IMG/VR virus record: IMGVR_UViG_3300042691_035629
Coordinates: 1-40,138 of that record
Length of the DNA stretch: 40,138 nucleotides
Origin: a virus
Reading direction: 5' to 3' (one strand)
Below the pieces are notes generated by a model that was not told the DNA's origin, ran no database searches, and worked only from the letters and a program-made list of their open reading frames with translations. Below are positions 17,793 through 27,084 of the stretch, piece by piece. How positions within the stretch are numbered: the stretch's first letter is position 1; every line of letters begins with the position of its first letter. Position numbers and translations under genes: made by a program.

Positions 17793-19952
17793 TCAATCGG
17801 TCGTCCCGTTCCAGTCGTTGAGGCTGCGAGTGATCGTGCCGACACCTGCCGTGATGGCCAGGCTGGTGCCGCGCGTGCTGTTGTTGCGGGCGCGGATCGT
17901 GGCGCCGGTGCTGGAGTTGTTCTCCAAGATGGCGTAGTCATCGGCGCCGGCGCCGCCTGCCTGCGTGCTCATGGTGCAGTCGTTGTTGAAGACGCCCACC
18001 ACGGTGTTGGCTGGTGCCCCACCGTCGATCTGCACCAGCCGGCCGAAAGACTCGCCCACGGTGTCTTTGAAGCCGTAGATGCCGCCCAGCGTCTCGTTGA
18101 CGTAGAACACCGAGCCGCCGGGCAAGTTGCAGCGGTAGTTGGTGCCGACGACTGAGCGCACATTGAAGAAGCAATGCGCCGCGGCTTCGACCTTGCCGCC
18201 GAACACAAAGCGCGTCGTGGCCACGCCGATGTAGATGAACCCCAGCGTCTCGGGGTTGGTCAGCCGCTGGAAGCCGTTGAACCCGAAGTTGCACGTGGCG
18301 CCGCCCACGCCGAACGAGATGACGGTGTCGTCGGTCGACGTGTTCCCGCTGGTGTCGCTGAAGTAGGCCGAGCCGAAGACGCCGTCCTGGCACTTGAAGA
18401 TCGTGGAGACGATGTCGGGGTCGAGCCCCGAGCCGCCTGGCGAGCCCGCTGCCACCCATACGGCCTTGGGCCCGGTCGTGGGGTTGGAGCTGCGATCCCA
18501 CCGCACGCGGTTGTTCCAGCTCTTGTTGTTGTAGCACTTGTTGTAGCCGTCTGAGTTGGGGTCGGCCGGGTTGGGGTTGCTGCCGATCCGCACCACGTCG
18601 TACATCGCGGCCGAGTCCTGGATGTCGTTGCCATACAGGTCGTTGTCATACACGCCGGCTGTCTTGCCCAGGGCGTCGAACAGCGGCACCGCGCCGGCCG
18701 TGAAGATGCGCAGCGGGAAGATGCTCACGAAGCTGCTGTGATGCACGCCGCCGATGGTGGGCAGGCCGATGATGCTGTTGTCGTGCACCTTGCACTTGCG
18801 CACGATGCCCGTCACGCCGTACAGCGACACCACCTCGTCGCTGCTCATGTGCTGCATGCGGTTGCCGTGGATCTGGATCTTCTCTGTCACCCACTCGTCG
18901 GCCTCGGCGTTTGTTGCCGCCACGTCGGCTGGCGCACTGCTCTGCAGCGTGGCCAGCGGCAGGTTCGAGAGCCGGAAGTTCCGCACCCAGATGCAGGCTC
19001 CGCCGTCGGGGCTGAAGATGGTGCCGCCGTTGCCGTAGGCGCCGGTGACGTTGAGCAGATCGCAGTCGTAGACCGTGCCGTTGCGGTTGAGGCAGTAGAA
19101 GTCGATGAGCGACGCGACAGGCTGCGCGCGGCCAGAGACAAGCGTCCTCACGGCCTCGAGGTGCAGGCCCTGGAACTTGCTGCGCTTGGTGCCGGCGATG
19201 CCGATGCCGCCCATGCCACGCTGCAGGCCGATCTTCATGCCGAAGTCGATATAGGCAACGTCCTCGGCCGTCGCCGGGTTCCAGGCCTGGCTGAAATTGC
19301 GGTTCGTGATGACGAACTCGCTGCCGAAGGTGGGCGAGGCGTCGAAGGTCTCTTCGGGCATCAGCCACGTCTTGCCGCGCACGCCGCGGATCTTGTTGCA
19401 GCGGAAGGATTTGCGAAACCGCAGCGACCAGGGCGGCAGCGCGAGCCAGTAGCCCCGAGAGTCGGCCTCGGCGGCCGCGGCCACCAGCTGGTCGGTGACG
19501 AGAGATGCGTCCTCGCCCGCCGTGAAGATGATTGACGACTCCCAGGTGCTCACGAACCAACCAGCGGGCGCAGGTGGCGGCGGGGGTGGCGGCGGGGGCG
19601 GGGGTGGCGGCGGCGCCGGTGCCGACACGGCGACCACCGGGAACAGCCGGCACACGATGCGCGTCTTGTTGAAGCCCACGCTGGAGGGGCCCACCAGCTC
19701 GTGGTCGACGTACTCCAGGCCTACGGGCACCGCCACGTCGCCGCCGGGGTAGTCGCGCTCGATGAAGGTGCTCTCGCCGGCGTTGAAGACCATCACAGAC
19801 GTCTGCCGCGTGCCGCCGCTGCCCACAAAGCCGCGGATGGCCATGGTGACGCCCGCGCCGCGGTCGCCGGTGTTGCTACCCCACTGCCCCGAGAACTCGA
19901 CGCGTAGGCGCCCGGCCAGCGGGCTGGAAAAGTTGCCAGTAGGTAGCGGCAT
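17793..19952 (-). CDS. Tail spike / receptor-binding protein
   Basis: The 719-aa protein has three parts: an N-terminal beta-domain (residues 1-113) likely to attach to the tail tip, a hinge of 14 consecutive prolines (114-127), and a large C-terminal region. The C-terminal region is rich in Asn, Gly and short strands (HDNSIIGLPTIGG, NDLYGNDIQDSAAMYDVVRI, YNNKSWNNRV), as in parallel beta-helix, pectate-lyase-like spikes. It probably binds, and may cleave, a surface polysaccharide of the host. The ATG at 19952 follows the tail-tip stop by two bases. Enzyme activity is inferred. Confidence 0.75.
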   Translation of the reverse strand: MPLPTGNFSSPLAGRLRVEFSGQWGSNTGDRGAGVTMAIRGFVGSGGTRQTSVMVFNAGESTFIERDYPGGDVAVPVGLEYVDHELVGPSSVGFNKTRIVCRLFPVVAVSAPAPPPPPPPPPPPPPPAPAGWFVSTWESSIIFTAGEDASLVTDQLVAAAAEADSRGYWLALPPWSLRFRKSFRCNKIRGVRGKTWLMPEETFDASPTFGSEFVITNRNFSQAWNPATAEDVAYIDFGMKIGLQRGMGGIGIAGTKRSKFQGLHLEAVRTLVSGRAQPVASLIDFYCLNRNGTVYDCDLLNVTGAYGNGGTIFSPDGGACIWVRNFRLSNLPLATLQSSAPADVAATNAEADEWVTEKIQIHGNRMQHMSSDEVVSLYGVTGIVRKCKVHDNSIIGLPTIGGVHHSSFVSIFPLRIFTAGAVPLFDALGKTAGVYDNDLYGNDIQDSAAMYDVVRIGSNPNPADPNSDGYNKCYNNKSWNNRVRWDRSSNPTTGPKAVWVAAGSPGGSGLDPDIVSTIFKCQDGVFGSAYFSDTSGNTSTDDTVISFGVGGATCNFGFNGFQRLTNPETLGFIYIGVATTRFVFGGKVEAAAHCFFNVRSVVGTNYRCNLPGGSVFYVNETLGGIYGFKDTVGESFGRLVQIDGGAPANTVVGVFNNDCTMSTQAGGAGADDYAILENNSSTGATIRARNNSTRGTSLAITAGVGTITRSLNDWNGTTD

Positions 19953-19954
19953 GG

Positions 19955-22051
19955 TTAGCCCATGTTGCTGAAGTTGATGCCCACGTCTTCGTAGAACTCG
20001 GTGGTCTGCAGCACACCGTCGACAGCCCGGCGCCCGGCCACCGTGTGGGCAATCTGCCGCCACGGGCCGCGCATACCCAAGGTGTTGACGGCCCGCGCGC
20101 GCACCGCCACCAGGATGCCGATGCGCTGGCCGACGATGTCGGCCGCGGTGGCGTTGCCGGCCACCATCACCACGGTGGGCCAGTCGCCTGTGGGCAGGCC
20201 GCCGGCCACCTCAGCGGCCTGCACCTCGATGCGGCCGCTCTGGCGCACGGCCTCGCTGGCGATGGCGTCCCAGCTCACCCGCACGCGGGCCAGTGCGCTG
20301 CGGTCGGCCTGGTCTTCGGTGCCGCTGGTGGCCACCAGGCCGGTAAGCGGCGGCACCAGGCCAGGCCGCGGCAGTGCCGTGTTCGGTGACGTGTTGATCA
20401 GGTCGAACACCGCATCGGGCGTGTAAATTGCGGCAGCGGTTTCGCGCAGGGTGAGCAGCACGCCGCCCGTCAGGCTGAAGCGCCAGCCCACTACCTCGAA
20501 CAGCTTGGCATCGAACCCGAAGCGGGGCAGCGTGACGCCGACGACGTCGAACAGCTCGAGCGGGTACGCGCGCAAGTTGCAGGGCAGCGTGATGGTGAGG
20601 CCCTCGCGCGCCTCGCGCAGCAGCACGCCGCACACATGCTGGGCATGCACCGCGCGGGTGACGCCGCCGAGCTGGATCTCGCTCACCAGCTCGCGGCCGT
20701 CGGCCGTCACGTAGCTGTCGGCGCGCACCTCGGGTCCAGGCGTCTGCACGTAGACCTGCGCTGCGTCGGCGTAGGTGGGCTTGATGATGTTGATGGCCTC
20801 GCCGGTGCTGGCCCCTGGCACCAGCTGGATGGCCTCGGCACCGGTCACCCAGTCTTCGGTGATGGTGGCCACCGGCGCGCGGTACACGCCGGCGCGCACG
20901 CTCAGGCGCCCGCCAGCCCAGCCCCACTGGCCGGCCATGGCCTCGCAGATCTCGCCCAGCGCCTCGTCGGGGTTGCTGTCGAGCGGGATGACGATGCCGC
21001 ACTGGTACAGCGGCAGCACCACGGGGCCGCCCGTGGGCACGGCAAAGGCGGTGCTCACGTCGCAGGCATTGGCCGCCGCCGCGAAGGCGGGCTCGTTGAG
21101 CTCGTCGGTGATGCAGCCGCCGCCGTTGGCGTACAGACTCCAGTCACGGGCAATCAGGGCAGGGTTTTCGGTCCACGCGGTGCTGGCCGTGCGCGGGTCG
21201 TACACGCGGGCCCCGCGAACGATGGCCGTGATCGAGGGCACGCCGGAGGGGAAGGCGTCCTGGTCGAAGGTAAGCGTCACCAGCAGCGCGGCAATGCCCT
21301 CGAAGCGATCGGTGGACTGCACTGCGGTGCCCACCAGGGCCTCGAGGTCGGCGTAGAGGTTTTGGCCCGGTGCGCCGGTGTAGCGCCGCACGCGCGCCTT
21401 GCTGGCAGTGATGTCGGTCTGGTAGAGGATGTCCCAGCCGGCCACAGCCACGCCGAAGACGGCCTCTCCGCTGCCGTTCCAGCTGCCGACCTCGGTGCTG
21501 GATGTTTGGCTTTCGCCGCTGCCCGAGGTGATGGTGGCCATCGGCGGGATGCTGAGCACAGGCGAGCCCGTCACCACGTAGCCGCCACCGGGGCCCACGG
21601 TCGCGGCGGGGGTGGTGAGCGACTGCCGCGCCGTGATGGCCACGGGGGCCGTGATGACGTTGCCCGAGCCGTCCAGATCGACCGGCACTTCGTTGAAGTA
21701 GACCTGCTCGATGGCATCCACCTCGTGCCCGGCCAGGGCCACCACCAACGTGTAGAACTGCTTGTTGTCCCCGTGCGTCTGCTTGAACACCACGCCGTCG
21801 ACGTTGCGCACGCGGCCGTAGACGCGGCTGCGCGCGGCCTGCGCGGTGGCCGTCATGACCAGGCGGTCTTGCACGCTGGCGTTGGCGCGGTCGCGGGCCT
21901 TGCGCTGCGCCTTTCGGCGCTGGTGGCTGCCGTAGCTGAGCGTGGCGGCTGTGAAGGCCACGTAGGTGAGCGCGGTGATCTGCCCCAAGGTCAGCACGCT
22001 CGTGGCGGTGAGCGTGTTGGTGGCAATCCAGGCGGCGACAGTCTCAGGCAC
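19955..22051 (-). CDS. Tail tip attachment / host specificity protein (J-like)
   Basis: This 698-aa protein lies after the NlpC/P60-like gene and before the tail spike, the position of lambda J. It has an N-terminal hydrophobic segment (LTLGQITALTYVAFTAATL). A central region typical of baseplate-hub proteins follows (ALVVALAGHEVDAIEQVYFN, then WSLYANGGGCITDEL). The C-terminal part is fibronectin-like (ALARVRVSWDAI and on to VRARAVNTLGMRGPWRQ). It is shorter than lambda J, the receptor-binding part being on the separate spike. The GTG at 22051 is chosen for its GAGG site. It overlaps the upstream gene by eight bases. Confidence 0.8.
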   Translation of the reverse strand: MPETVAAWIATNTLTATSVLTLGQITALTYVAFTAATLSYGSHQRRKAQRKARDRANASVQDRLVMTATAQAARSRVYGRVRNVDGVVFKQTHGDNKQFYTLVVALAGHEVDAIEQVYFNEVPVDLDGSGNVITAPVAITARQSLTTPAATVGPGGGYVVTGSPVLSIPPMATITSGSGESQTSSTEVGSWNGSGEAVFGVAVAGWDILYQTDITASKARVRRYTGAPGQNLYADLEALVGTAVQSTDRFEGIAALLVTLTFDQDAFPSGVPSITAIVRGARVYDPRTASTAWTENPALIARDWSLYANGGGCITDELNEPAFAAAANACDVSTAFAVPTGGPVVLPLYQCGIVIPLDSNPDEALGEICEAMAGQWGWAGGRLSVRAGVYRAPVATITEDWVTGAEAIQLVPGASTGEAINIIKPTYADAAQVYVQTPGPEVRADSYVTADGRELVSEIQLGGVTRAVHAQHVCGVLLREAREGLTITLPCNLRAYPLELFDVVGVTLPRFGFDAKLFEVVGWRFSLTGGVLLTLRETAAAIYTPDAVFDLINTSPNTALPRPGLVPPLTGLVATSGTEDQADRSALARVRVSWDAIASEAVRQSGRIEVQAAEVAGGLPTGDWPTVVMVAGNATAADIVGQRIGILVAVRARAVNTLGMRGPWRQIAHTVAGRRAVDGVLQTTEFYEDVGINFSNMG

Positions 22052-22511
22052 GGGGCACCTCTTCAGGGGTGGCGGTGCAGCGCCAGGCGCGCACCACGGC
22101 ATCGGGCTGCAGCGCCACCACGCCCACAGCGGCCGCGGCGTGCCAGGCGGCGCCGCCCCACACCGCCAGCGACGGGCGCTCGGGGTCGTGGTGGCTCAGC
22201 CCCACGTCGCCGGGCTGGGCCAGTGCGGCGGGCACCACCTTGCCTGCCCGCGCGATGGCGATGCCGACGACGCCGCCCAGCTGCGCCAGCACGCGCGCGG
22301 CCTCGGCGGCGGTGCTGTAGGTGCCGCGCAGGTCGGCCGCGAGGTCGTGGCCCGTCACGGCCAGCACGGCATCGGCGGCGAAGAGGCAGCAGTCGTGCTG
22401 GCCCCACGTGAACGGCGTGCCCGCGCGCGCGGCGAACAGTGCGGCCAGGCGCTCGGGCCACTCTCGCACGCGCACAGACGGCAGGCGCTGGGCAGGTAGG
22501 GCGGTGCTCAT
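22044..22511 (-). CDS. NlpC/P60-like tail peptidase (DUF6950-type)
   Basis: The 155-aa protein contains TPFTWGQHDCCLFAADAV with the likely catalytic Cys (about residue 40). GHDLAADLRGTYST follows, and then a His in WGGAAWHAAAAVGV. This pattern is that of small cysteine peptidases encoded before the J-like gene, related in role to the lambda K protein. It would trim peptidoglycan stem peptides at the tail tip during entry. The ATG at 22511 overlaps the previous stop (ATGA). Since no other wall hydrolase is visible in the genome, it might also contribute to lysis. Confidence 0.72.
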   Translation of the reverse strand: MSTALPAQRLPSVRVREWPERLAALFAARAGTPFTWGQHDCCLFAADAVLAVTGHDLAADLRGTYSTAAEAARVLAQLGGVVGIAIARAGKVVPAALAQPGDVGLSHHDPERPSLAVWGGAAWHAAAAVGVVALQPDAVVRAWRCTATPEEVPRA

Positions 22512-23077
22512 TGGCGGAAGAAGCTGGCCGCTGGCCACTGGTCGGGCACCTGCGCCTGGCTCAGCACGTAGCGCAGGCTGGTGTCGGTGGGGTGCAGGCG
22601 CTGCTGGTCGCCGTCGGTGTAGCGCAGCGGCTTCGGGCGGCGGTAGGTGTCGCCGCGGTGGATGGCCACCACGCCGATGGTGCAGTCTTCTGCGCCGTGG
22701 CTGATGGGCATGGTGTCGAGCGTGCCGGTGAAGACGACAGGCGCGTCGAGCACGGCGTGGGTGTCGGGGTCCAGGATCACCAGGCGCAGCACGCAGCTGG
22801 TGCCGCGCACGTCTTCACCCAGCGCCAGGGCGATGCTGTCGCTGGGCACGCCCGACAGCGTGAACTGCAGGCCGGTGGTGCTTTGCACGGCGTCCGTCAC
22901 GGCCTCGACGGCGCCCAGGGTGCCGGTGCCGTAGTACAGCTGCCCGGCCCACTGGATGGCAACCGAGCCGGTGCACAAACGCACGGGCTCGGGTGAAAAG
23001 CCCAGGTCCAGAAGCAGGCACATGGGCACCACGGGCCCGGCCATCACGGCCTGCGCGGCCGGTGCGACGGTGCGCAC
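22508..23077 (-). CDS. Tail tip (baseplate-like) protein, 189 aa
   Basis: GTG at 23077 follows the previous TAG immediately. The protein shows CTGSVAIQWAGQLYYGTG, the stretch LVILDPDTHAVLDAP, VFTGTLDTM and RYTDGDQQRLHPTD. These segments recur in a family of phage tail-tip proteins encoded between the tape measure and the NlpC/P60-like gene, comparable in place to lambda L. It probably forms part of the hub between tail tube and tip. Confidence 0.68.
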   Translation of the reverse strand: MRTVAPAAQAVMAGPVVPMCLLLDLGFSPEPVRLCTGSVAIQWAGQLYYGTGTLGAVEAVTDAVQSTTGLQFTLSGVPSDSIALALGEDVRGTSCVLRLVILDPDTHAVLDAPVVFTGTLDTMPISHGAEDCTIGVVAIHRGDTYRRPKPLRYTDGDQQRLHPTDTSLRYVLSQAQVPDQWPAASFFRQ

Positions 23078-23686
23078 CTAGAACACCTCGATCAGGTCGA
23101 GCGCGGCGCTGTCTATGGCGCCCGGGCGGCGCATCGGGCCGGCCTGCTGGGCGGGCAGCACCATCTCGCAGGTGGGGCGGTACCAGGTGACGGAGCTGCC
23201 CGAGGCGATGGTGCCGCGCACGCGGTTCACCACCGGCACCGAGCCGGCGCCGCCGGCCAGCGTGACATCGGCCGCCACCATGAAGATCTGGCCACCGCAG
23301 CCGATGAAGTCGCCCTGCAGCAGCGTGACGGGGCCGCTGCCGCTGGCGGCCGTGCCGCCCGTGACGGGCAGCGTGGTGTTGCCGCGCACCACGCCGGCCG
23401 AGAGCGTGACGGTGCCGCGCAAGGTGCCGCGCGGCGTGCCTGCGTAGAAGGCCCAGACGCGCACCCTATCGATGCCGCCGGCGAGCTGGTTGCAGAAGGC
23501 ATCGACCCCGCGCGGGTTGCGTGCAGACATCTGCGCCAGGCTGCAGCTGAGCACCCAGCGCTCGGCGATGAAGTCGAAGGCCTGGGGGTTGCCGTTGAAG
23601 GGGCTGGCGAACTGCACCGTGCTCTTGCGCAGGTTGAACTGCGCCGTCTGCGGCACCAGGGCCTCGGGCCAGTCGATGGTGGGCAT
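23078..23686 (-). CDS. Distal tail protein, 202 aa
   Basis: ATG at 23686 lies two bases after the tape-measure stop. The protein is beta-rich (NLRKSTVQFASPFNGNPQAF, RWVLSCSLAQM, GRGTIAS-like turns) and ends in ALDLIEVF. Directly downstream of the tape measure, this is the position of lambda M or distal tail proteins that cap the tube. Assignment rests on position and composition rather than on a motif. Confidence 0.6.
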   Translation of the reverse strand: MPTIDWPEALVPQTAQFNLRKSTVQFASPFNGNPQAFDFIAERWVLSCSLAQMSARNPRGVDAFCNQLAGGIDRVRVWAFYAGTPRGTLRGTVTLSAGVVRGNTTLPVTGGTAASGSGPVTLLQGDFIGCGGQIFMVAADVTLAGGAGSVPVVNRVRGTIASGSSVTWYRPTCEMVLPAQQAGPMRRPGAIDSAALDLIEVF

Positions 23687-23688
23687 GG

Positions 23689-25704
23689 TCAGATCACCCT
23701 GCGGTTGGACAGATCGTTCATCACGCGGCCATAGGTCTGCTGGCTCATGAGCTGCAGCGCGCTGACGAGCTCGCCGCGGGTGATGCCGGCGGCGACGTTG
23801 TAGACATTGGTGACGCCACCACCGCCACCGGCCACGCCCAGCTTGCCGTCGCTGCCGCGCTTGAGGGGCAGCACCGCCTCGGGCCCGGCCTCGCCGGCCA
23901 CGCCCATGCGGTTGCCGCTCATGCCGAAGAAGGTGGGGCGGTTGAGCACGCCGCCGTCGGCGAAGGCGGTGATGCTGCTGCCGTTGCTGAAGGCCCCGCC
24001 CTTGGCGAAGCCGAGGAACCCGAACAGCTCGGCCACGTAGCCGCCCTGCCCGTTTTTGCCGAACAGGCGCGTGGCCAGGTCGGCGGCGGTGGCCTGGGCC
24101 ACCATGTTGAGCAGCATGTCCTTCCAGGCGTCTGCGATCGAGTCGAAGTCGCCACGCAGCACGCTGGCGATGTTGTCGCCGAGGGTGTTCTGGATGTTGC
24201 GCTGGAATTGGCGGGTGAACTCGCTGATCTCGTCGAGGGCCTTCTCGGTGTCGCCGGGCAGGCGGCCGGTGGTCTGGCGCACCAGCTCGGCCCACTGCTC
24301 AACCGTCACCCGGCCCTTGTCGAACTCGGCATTGATGAAGGTGATGTCGTTGAGCACGTTGCCCAGCTGCCCGCTCGGCGTGTTGGCCAGCAGCTCGTTC
24401 AGCCGCTGGCGATTGGCAGCCAGCTTCACCTGTTCGGGGTCGAGCTTGGCGATCTCTTCGCGGATGCTGCGCAGCGCATCGCCCTGGTTGCCCGTGTCAC
24501 TCTCGCCGCCCACCTCGATGAGCGCCTGCAGTTCCAGGCGCAGCTGGCCCAGCTTGGCGGTGTCGGTGCTCTCCAGGCGCTTGAGCGCGGCGATGGTGAG
24601 CGGGTCGAGCGGGGTGCCGGCGAAGTCGGTGGGCTTGGCCTTCGGACCACGGGGCTTGCCGGGAGCGGCGGGCAGATCGCCGACTCCCGGCAGACCTGGC
24701 GGCTGGCGCGGCCCGTCTTCTCGGCCGCCTCCCTGGGCTTTCTGCAGCGAGCGCAGGAAGCGCTCTTGCTTATCCAACTGATCCAACTGGTTCAGCAGCT
24801 CACGCGGCGGCCTTTGCCCGGCGGCCGTGGCGGCGTCCACGACCTCCTTAACGCGCACGTACTTGCCGATGACCTCAGTCAGCCGAACGTTCAGGTTGTC
24901 CAGCCTCTGGATCTCGAACGTGTTGAAACTGAACGCGGCATCGTAGAAGCCGCTGAAGCCCGCGTTCTTGGCGCGCTCCTGGGTCTCAAAAAACTGGTTC
25001 AGCGCGTTGATCACCGGGCCCGAAATGGTGCGCGCCACGTCGGTCGCGTTCTTGCTCAGCGCGGCCAGCTGAAGGTTGAACTTCTCCGCCTGCCTTGCTT
25101 GCTCTGTGGTGACGGTGGCGTTCAGCTGCCCAGCCTCGGCCAGGTCTTTCAGCAGCGGCGCTACCTCGCGCACGCTTTTGCCGAACAGCTCCTGCACCAA
25201 ACGCGCCTTGTTGCCGTCGTCGGCAAAGCCAGACAGCGCTACGGCCGTGCGGCGCAGCGCCTCGGCTGGGTCCAGGCGCCGCAGCTCTTCGGCATTGAGG
25301 CCGATCCGTTTGAGCAGCTCGGCCGTCTCGCTGCCCTGTTTTGCACCGGTCAACTGGGCATTTAACCGCACCAGCGCCGAGCCCACGGTGTCGAAGGCCG
25401 TGCCAGTGCGCGCGGCGATGTCTTCCAGCGCCGACAGGTTCTCGATGCTCGCGCCGGTGGCGTCGGCCAGGTCGTTGAGCGCGTCCAGGCCGTTGACGGT
25501 GGTTCGGAAGAACTGCACCAGCGCCGCCGACGAGAAGGCCCCAGCCAGGGCCGCGCCCACGCCCGAGGCCACGCTGGCCAGCCGGTTGTAGCGCGCCTCC
25601 ACATCGGAGGCGCTCTTCTCGGCCAGCCGCGCGGCCTTGCCGAAGCCCTGCTGCAGGCCGGCAAGCCGGGCCTCGAGGTCGATGCTGAGTGTGGCCAATG
25701 CCAT
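23689..25704 (-). CDS. Tail tape measure protein
   Basis: The 671-aa protein begins with helical coiled-coil sequence (GFGKAARLAEKSASDVEARY) and a hydrophobic segment (ASGVGAALAGAFSSAALVQF). The C-terminus FAKGGAFSNGSSITAFADGG, then GEAGPEAVLPLKRG is the usual ending of lambda-type tape measures. It sets tail length and is ejected with DNA. By the rule of about 1.5 angstroms per residue the tail would be near 100 nm. The ATG at 25704 uses an AAGGA that overlaps the upstream TAA. Its place after the G/GT pair is canonical. Confidence 0.92.
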   Translation of the reverse strand: MALATLSIDLEARLAGLQQGFGKAARLAEKSASDVEARYNRLASVASGVGAALAGAFSSAALVQFFRTTVNGLDALNDLADATGASIENLSALEDIAARTGTAFDTVGSALVRLNAQLTGAKQGSETAELLKRIGLNAEELRRLDPAEALRRTAVALSGFADDGNKARLVQELFGKSVREVAPLLKDLAEAGQLNATVTTEQARQAEKFNLQLAALSKNATDVARTISGPVINALNQFFETQERAKNAGFSGFYDAAFSFNTFEIQRLDNLNVRLTEVIGKYVRVKEVVDAATAAGQRPPRELLNQLDQLDKQERFLRSLQKAQGGGREDGPRQPPGLPGVGDLPAAPGKPRGPKAKPTDFAGTPLDPLTIAALKRLESTDTAKLGQLRLELQALIEVGGESDTGNQGDALRSIREEIAKLDPEQVKLAANRQRLNELLANTPSGQLGNVLNDITFINAEFDKGRVTVEQWAELVRQTTGRLPGDTEKALDEISEFTRQFQRNIQNTLGDNIASVLRGDFDSIADAWKDMLLNMVAQATAADLATRLFGKNGQGGYVAELFGFLGFAKGGAFSNGSSITAFADGGVLNRPTFFGMSGNRMGVAGEAGPEAVLPLKRGSDGKLGVAGGGGGVTNVYNVAAGITRGELVSALQLMSQQTYGRVMNDLSNRRVI

Positions 25705-25716
25705 GGTGTGCGGTCC

Positions 25717-25977
25717 TTACTCGTCGTCGCGCTCGGCGGGCTTGCGGTAGCTCTTGATGACCAGCAGGCGTTGCAGCAGCGCGGCCACGTCGGTGACGCC
25801 GAACCACTCCACAAACAGCGGCAGGCCGGCCCAGTCGATGCCGCCCTGGCCGTTTTTCAGCGCACTGAACACTGAAAGCGCGGTCACTTCGTCGTCGTCA
25901 GGCTGCAGGGGCGCCTGGCCCTCTTCAACGGCGCCGGCCTCTGCATCGGCCCGCTCGTCGAGGAGGGCGATCAGGCT
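25717..25977 (-). CDS. T part of the G/T tail chaperone fusion (minus-1 frameshift)
   Basis: This 86-residue segment has no start of its own. It is reached when ribosomes reading the G gene slip back one base on seven A residues (minus strand 25983-25977) just before the G stop. The fused GT protein would have 212 aa. The T part, SLIALLDERADAEAG through LFVEWFGVTDVAALLQRL, is acidic then hydrophobic. In lambda, G and GT at a fixed ratio recruit tail-tube subunits to the tape measure. Stop TAA overlaps the tape-measure ribosome-binding site. Confidence 0.85.
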   Translation of the reverse strand, partial: SLIALLDERADAEAGAVEEGQAPLQPDDDEVTALSVFSALKNGQGGIDWAGLPLFVEWFGVTDVAALLQRLLVIKSYRKPAERDDE

Positions 25978-26354
25978 TTTTTTGCGGCGGCCCTTTGCTC
26001 CATCACCGCCGTGGCGTGCTCGATGAGCACGTTGCCCACGGCGTTGACGATGTCCACGCTGTCGCGCGCCACTGCGTGCCACACGTCGGCCCGGAAGGGC
26101 AGCTCGTCGCTGGCGCCGTCGTGCGCGCCCAGCAGGCTGGCTTCGGTGAAGCCCTTCCAGTCGACCACCTGGTCGCAGACCACGTCGACCAGGCTGTCGC
26201 GGCGCAGGCGCGGCATCTCGGTCTCGCGCAGCAGCAGCACCTGCACCTGGCGGCCGCAGGGCAGCGGCACCCAGCGCAGGCGCTGCTCGTGCAGCTTGCG
26301 CAACACGTGGTCGGCCGGGTCGAAGGCGCCGGCCGGCTTGCCGTTGAGGCCCAT
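25971..26354 (-). CDS. Tail assembly chaperone G
   Basis: The 127-aa protein between the tail tube and tape measure reads PADHVLRKLHEQRLRWVPLP, then TEMPRLRRDSLVDVVCDQVV, and ends QRAAAKKA. The last codons contain the heptamer A-AAA-AAA, a standard minus-1 slippery site, followed at once by the TGA. It is the analogue of lambda gpG and is not part of the virion. The ATG at 26354 lies three bases after the tail-tube stop. Confidence 0.85.
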   Translation of the reverse strand: MGLNGKPAGAFDPADHVLRKLHEQRLRWVPLPCGRQVQVLLLRETEMPRLRRDSLVDVVCDQVVDWKGFTEASLLGAHDGASDELPFRADVWHAVARDSVDIVNAVGNVLIEHATAVMEQRAAAKKA

Positions 26355-26357
26355 GCG

Positions 26358-26999
26358 TCAGGCCGCCAGCTTGAGCACCAGGCCCTTGACGGCGCCGTCG
26401 ATGCTGCCGGTGCCGAGCTGGCCCTGCTGCACGTCTTCACCCGGCAGGCCGGGCTCGATGGTGCACACGCGCACGGCGCCGTTGCCCAGCGTGATGCGCA
26501 CGATGCAGAGGCCCTGCGTCTGCACGGCGCTCTCGAACAACAGCATGGCGGCGCTTGGCGTGTCTTGCGCCAGCAGGGCCATGTTCAGCGCGTCGGCCGG
26601 CAGGTTGCCCAGCTCCTCCTGCGTCACGATGTCGATCAGCCGCGTGGCGTTGAGCTTTTCGGCGCTGCCGCCGCCGAACCGGTAGCTGGTGGCCTCGCTC
26701 AGCGTCTGCCAGGTGGCCACAGGGATGAAGCTGCCGCTCACGAAGTCGCTGTACTGGGTGGTGTTGAGACCCTGCAGCTCGAAGGTGCTGGCCGTCTGGT
26801 TCTTCACCCGGCAGGCTTGCTTCTCCAGCTGCACCATGCCGGCGACGTTGTTGAAGTAGCCCACGGTGTTGTTGGGCTGGCCGTGCGCGGCGGCGGTGGC
26901 CACCCCGGGGTTGGCCTTGGTGACAGCGGTAACAGTGACAGCCGCCGCAAAGGTGGCAGCGATTTCGACGCGGATGCCGCGCCCTTTGACGTTGGCCAT
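26358..26999 (-). CDS. Major tail (tube) protein
   Basis: The 213-aa, beta-rich protein begins ANVKGRGIRVEIAATF and has a strong ribosome-binding site (AAGGAG) ahead of the ATG at 26999. Its position between the tail-completion gene and the G/GT chaperones, together with size, identifies the tail tube subunit. A G/T/V-rich N-terminal strand region (AAVTVTAVTKANPGVAT) and TASTFELQGLNTTQYSDF fit the tube fold. It is preceded by a strong hairpin at 27051-27084 that may tune its expression. Confidence 0.85.
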   Translation of the reverse strand: MANVKGRGIRVEIAATFAAAVTVTAVTKANPGVATAAAHGQPNNTVGYFNNVAGMVQLEKQACRVKNQTASTFELQGLNTTQYSDFVSGSFIPVATWQTLSEATSYRFGGGSAEKLNATRLIDIVTQEELGNLPADALNMALLAQDTPSAAMLLFESAVQTQGLCIVRITLGNGAVRVCTIEPGLPGEDVQQGQLGTGSIDGAVKGLVLKLAA

Positions 27000-27040
27000 G
27001 GTGGCTCCTTCTTGCAGTGCCAGCGCGGGCCGGCGGTTGA

Positions 27041-27084
27041 TGAAAACAGCGCGGCCCGCGCCGGCTGGGTGCCGGGCGGGCCGC
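27041..27084 (-). terminator. Hairpin ahead of the tail tube gene
   Basis: Perfect 9-bp arms (27051-27059 and 27076-27084) enclose a second 5-bp stem (27061-27065 and 27071-27075). On the minus strand the hairpin is followed by GCTGTTTTCA. It fills the 120-nt gap between the tail-completion and tail-tube genes and could act as a partial terminator or RNA-processing site. Confidence 0.55.
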
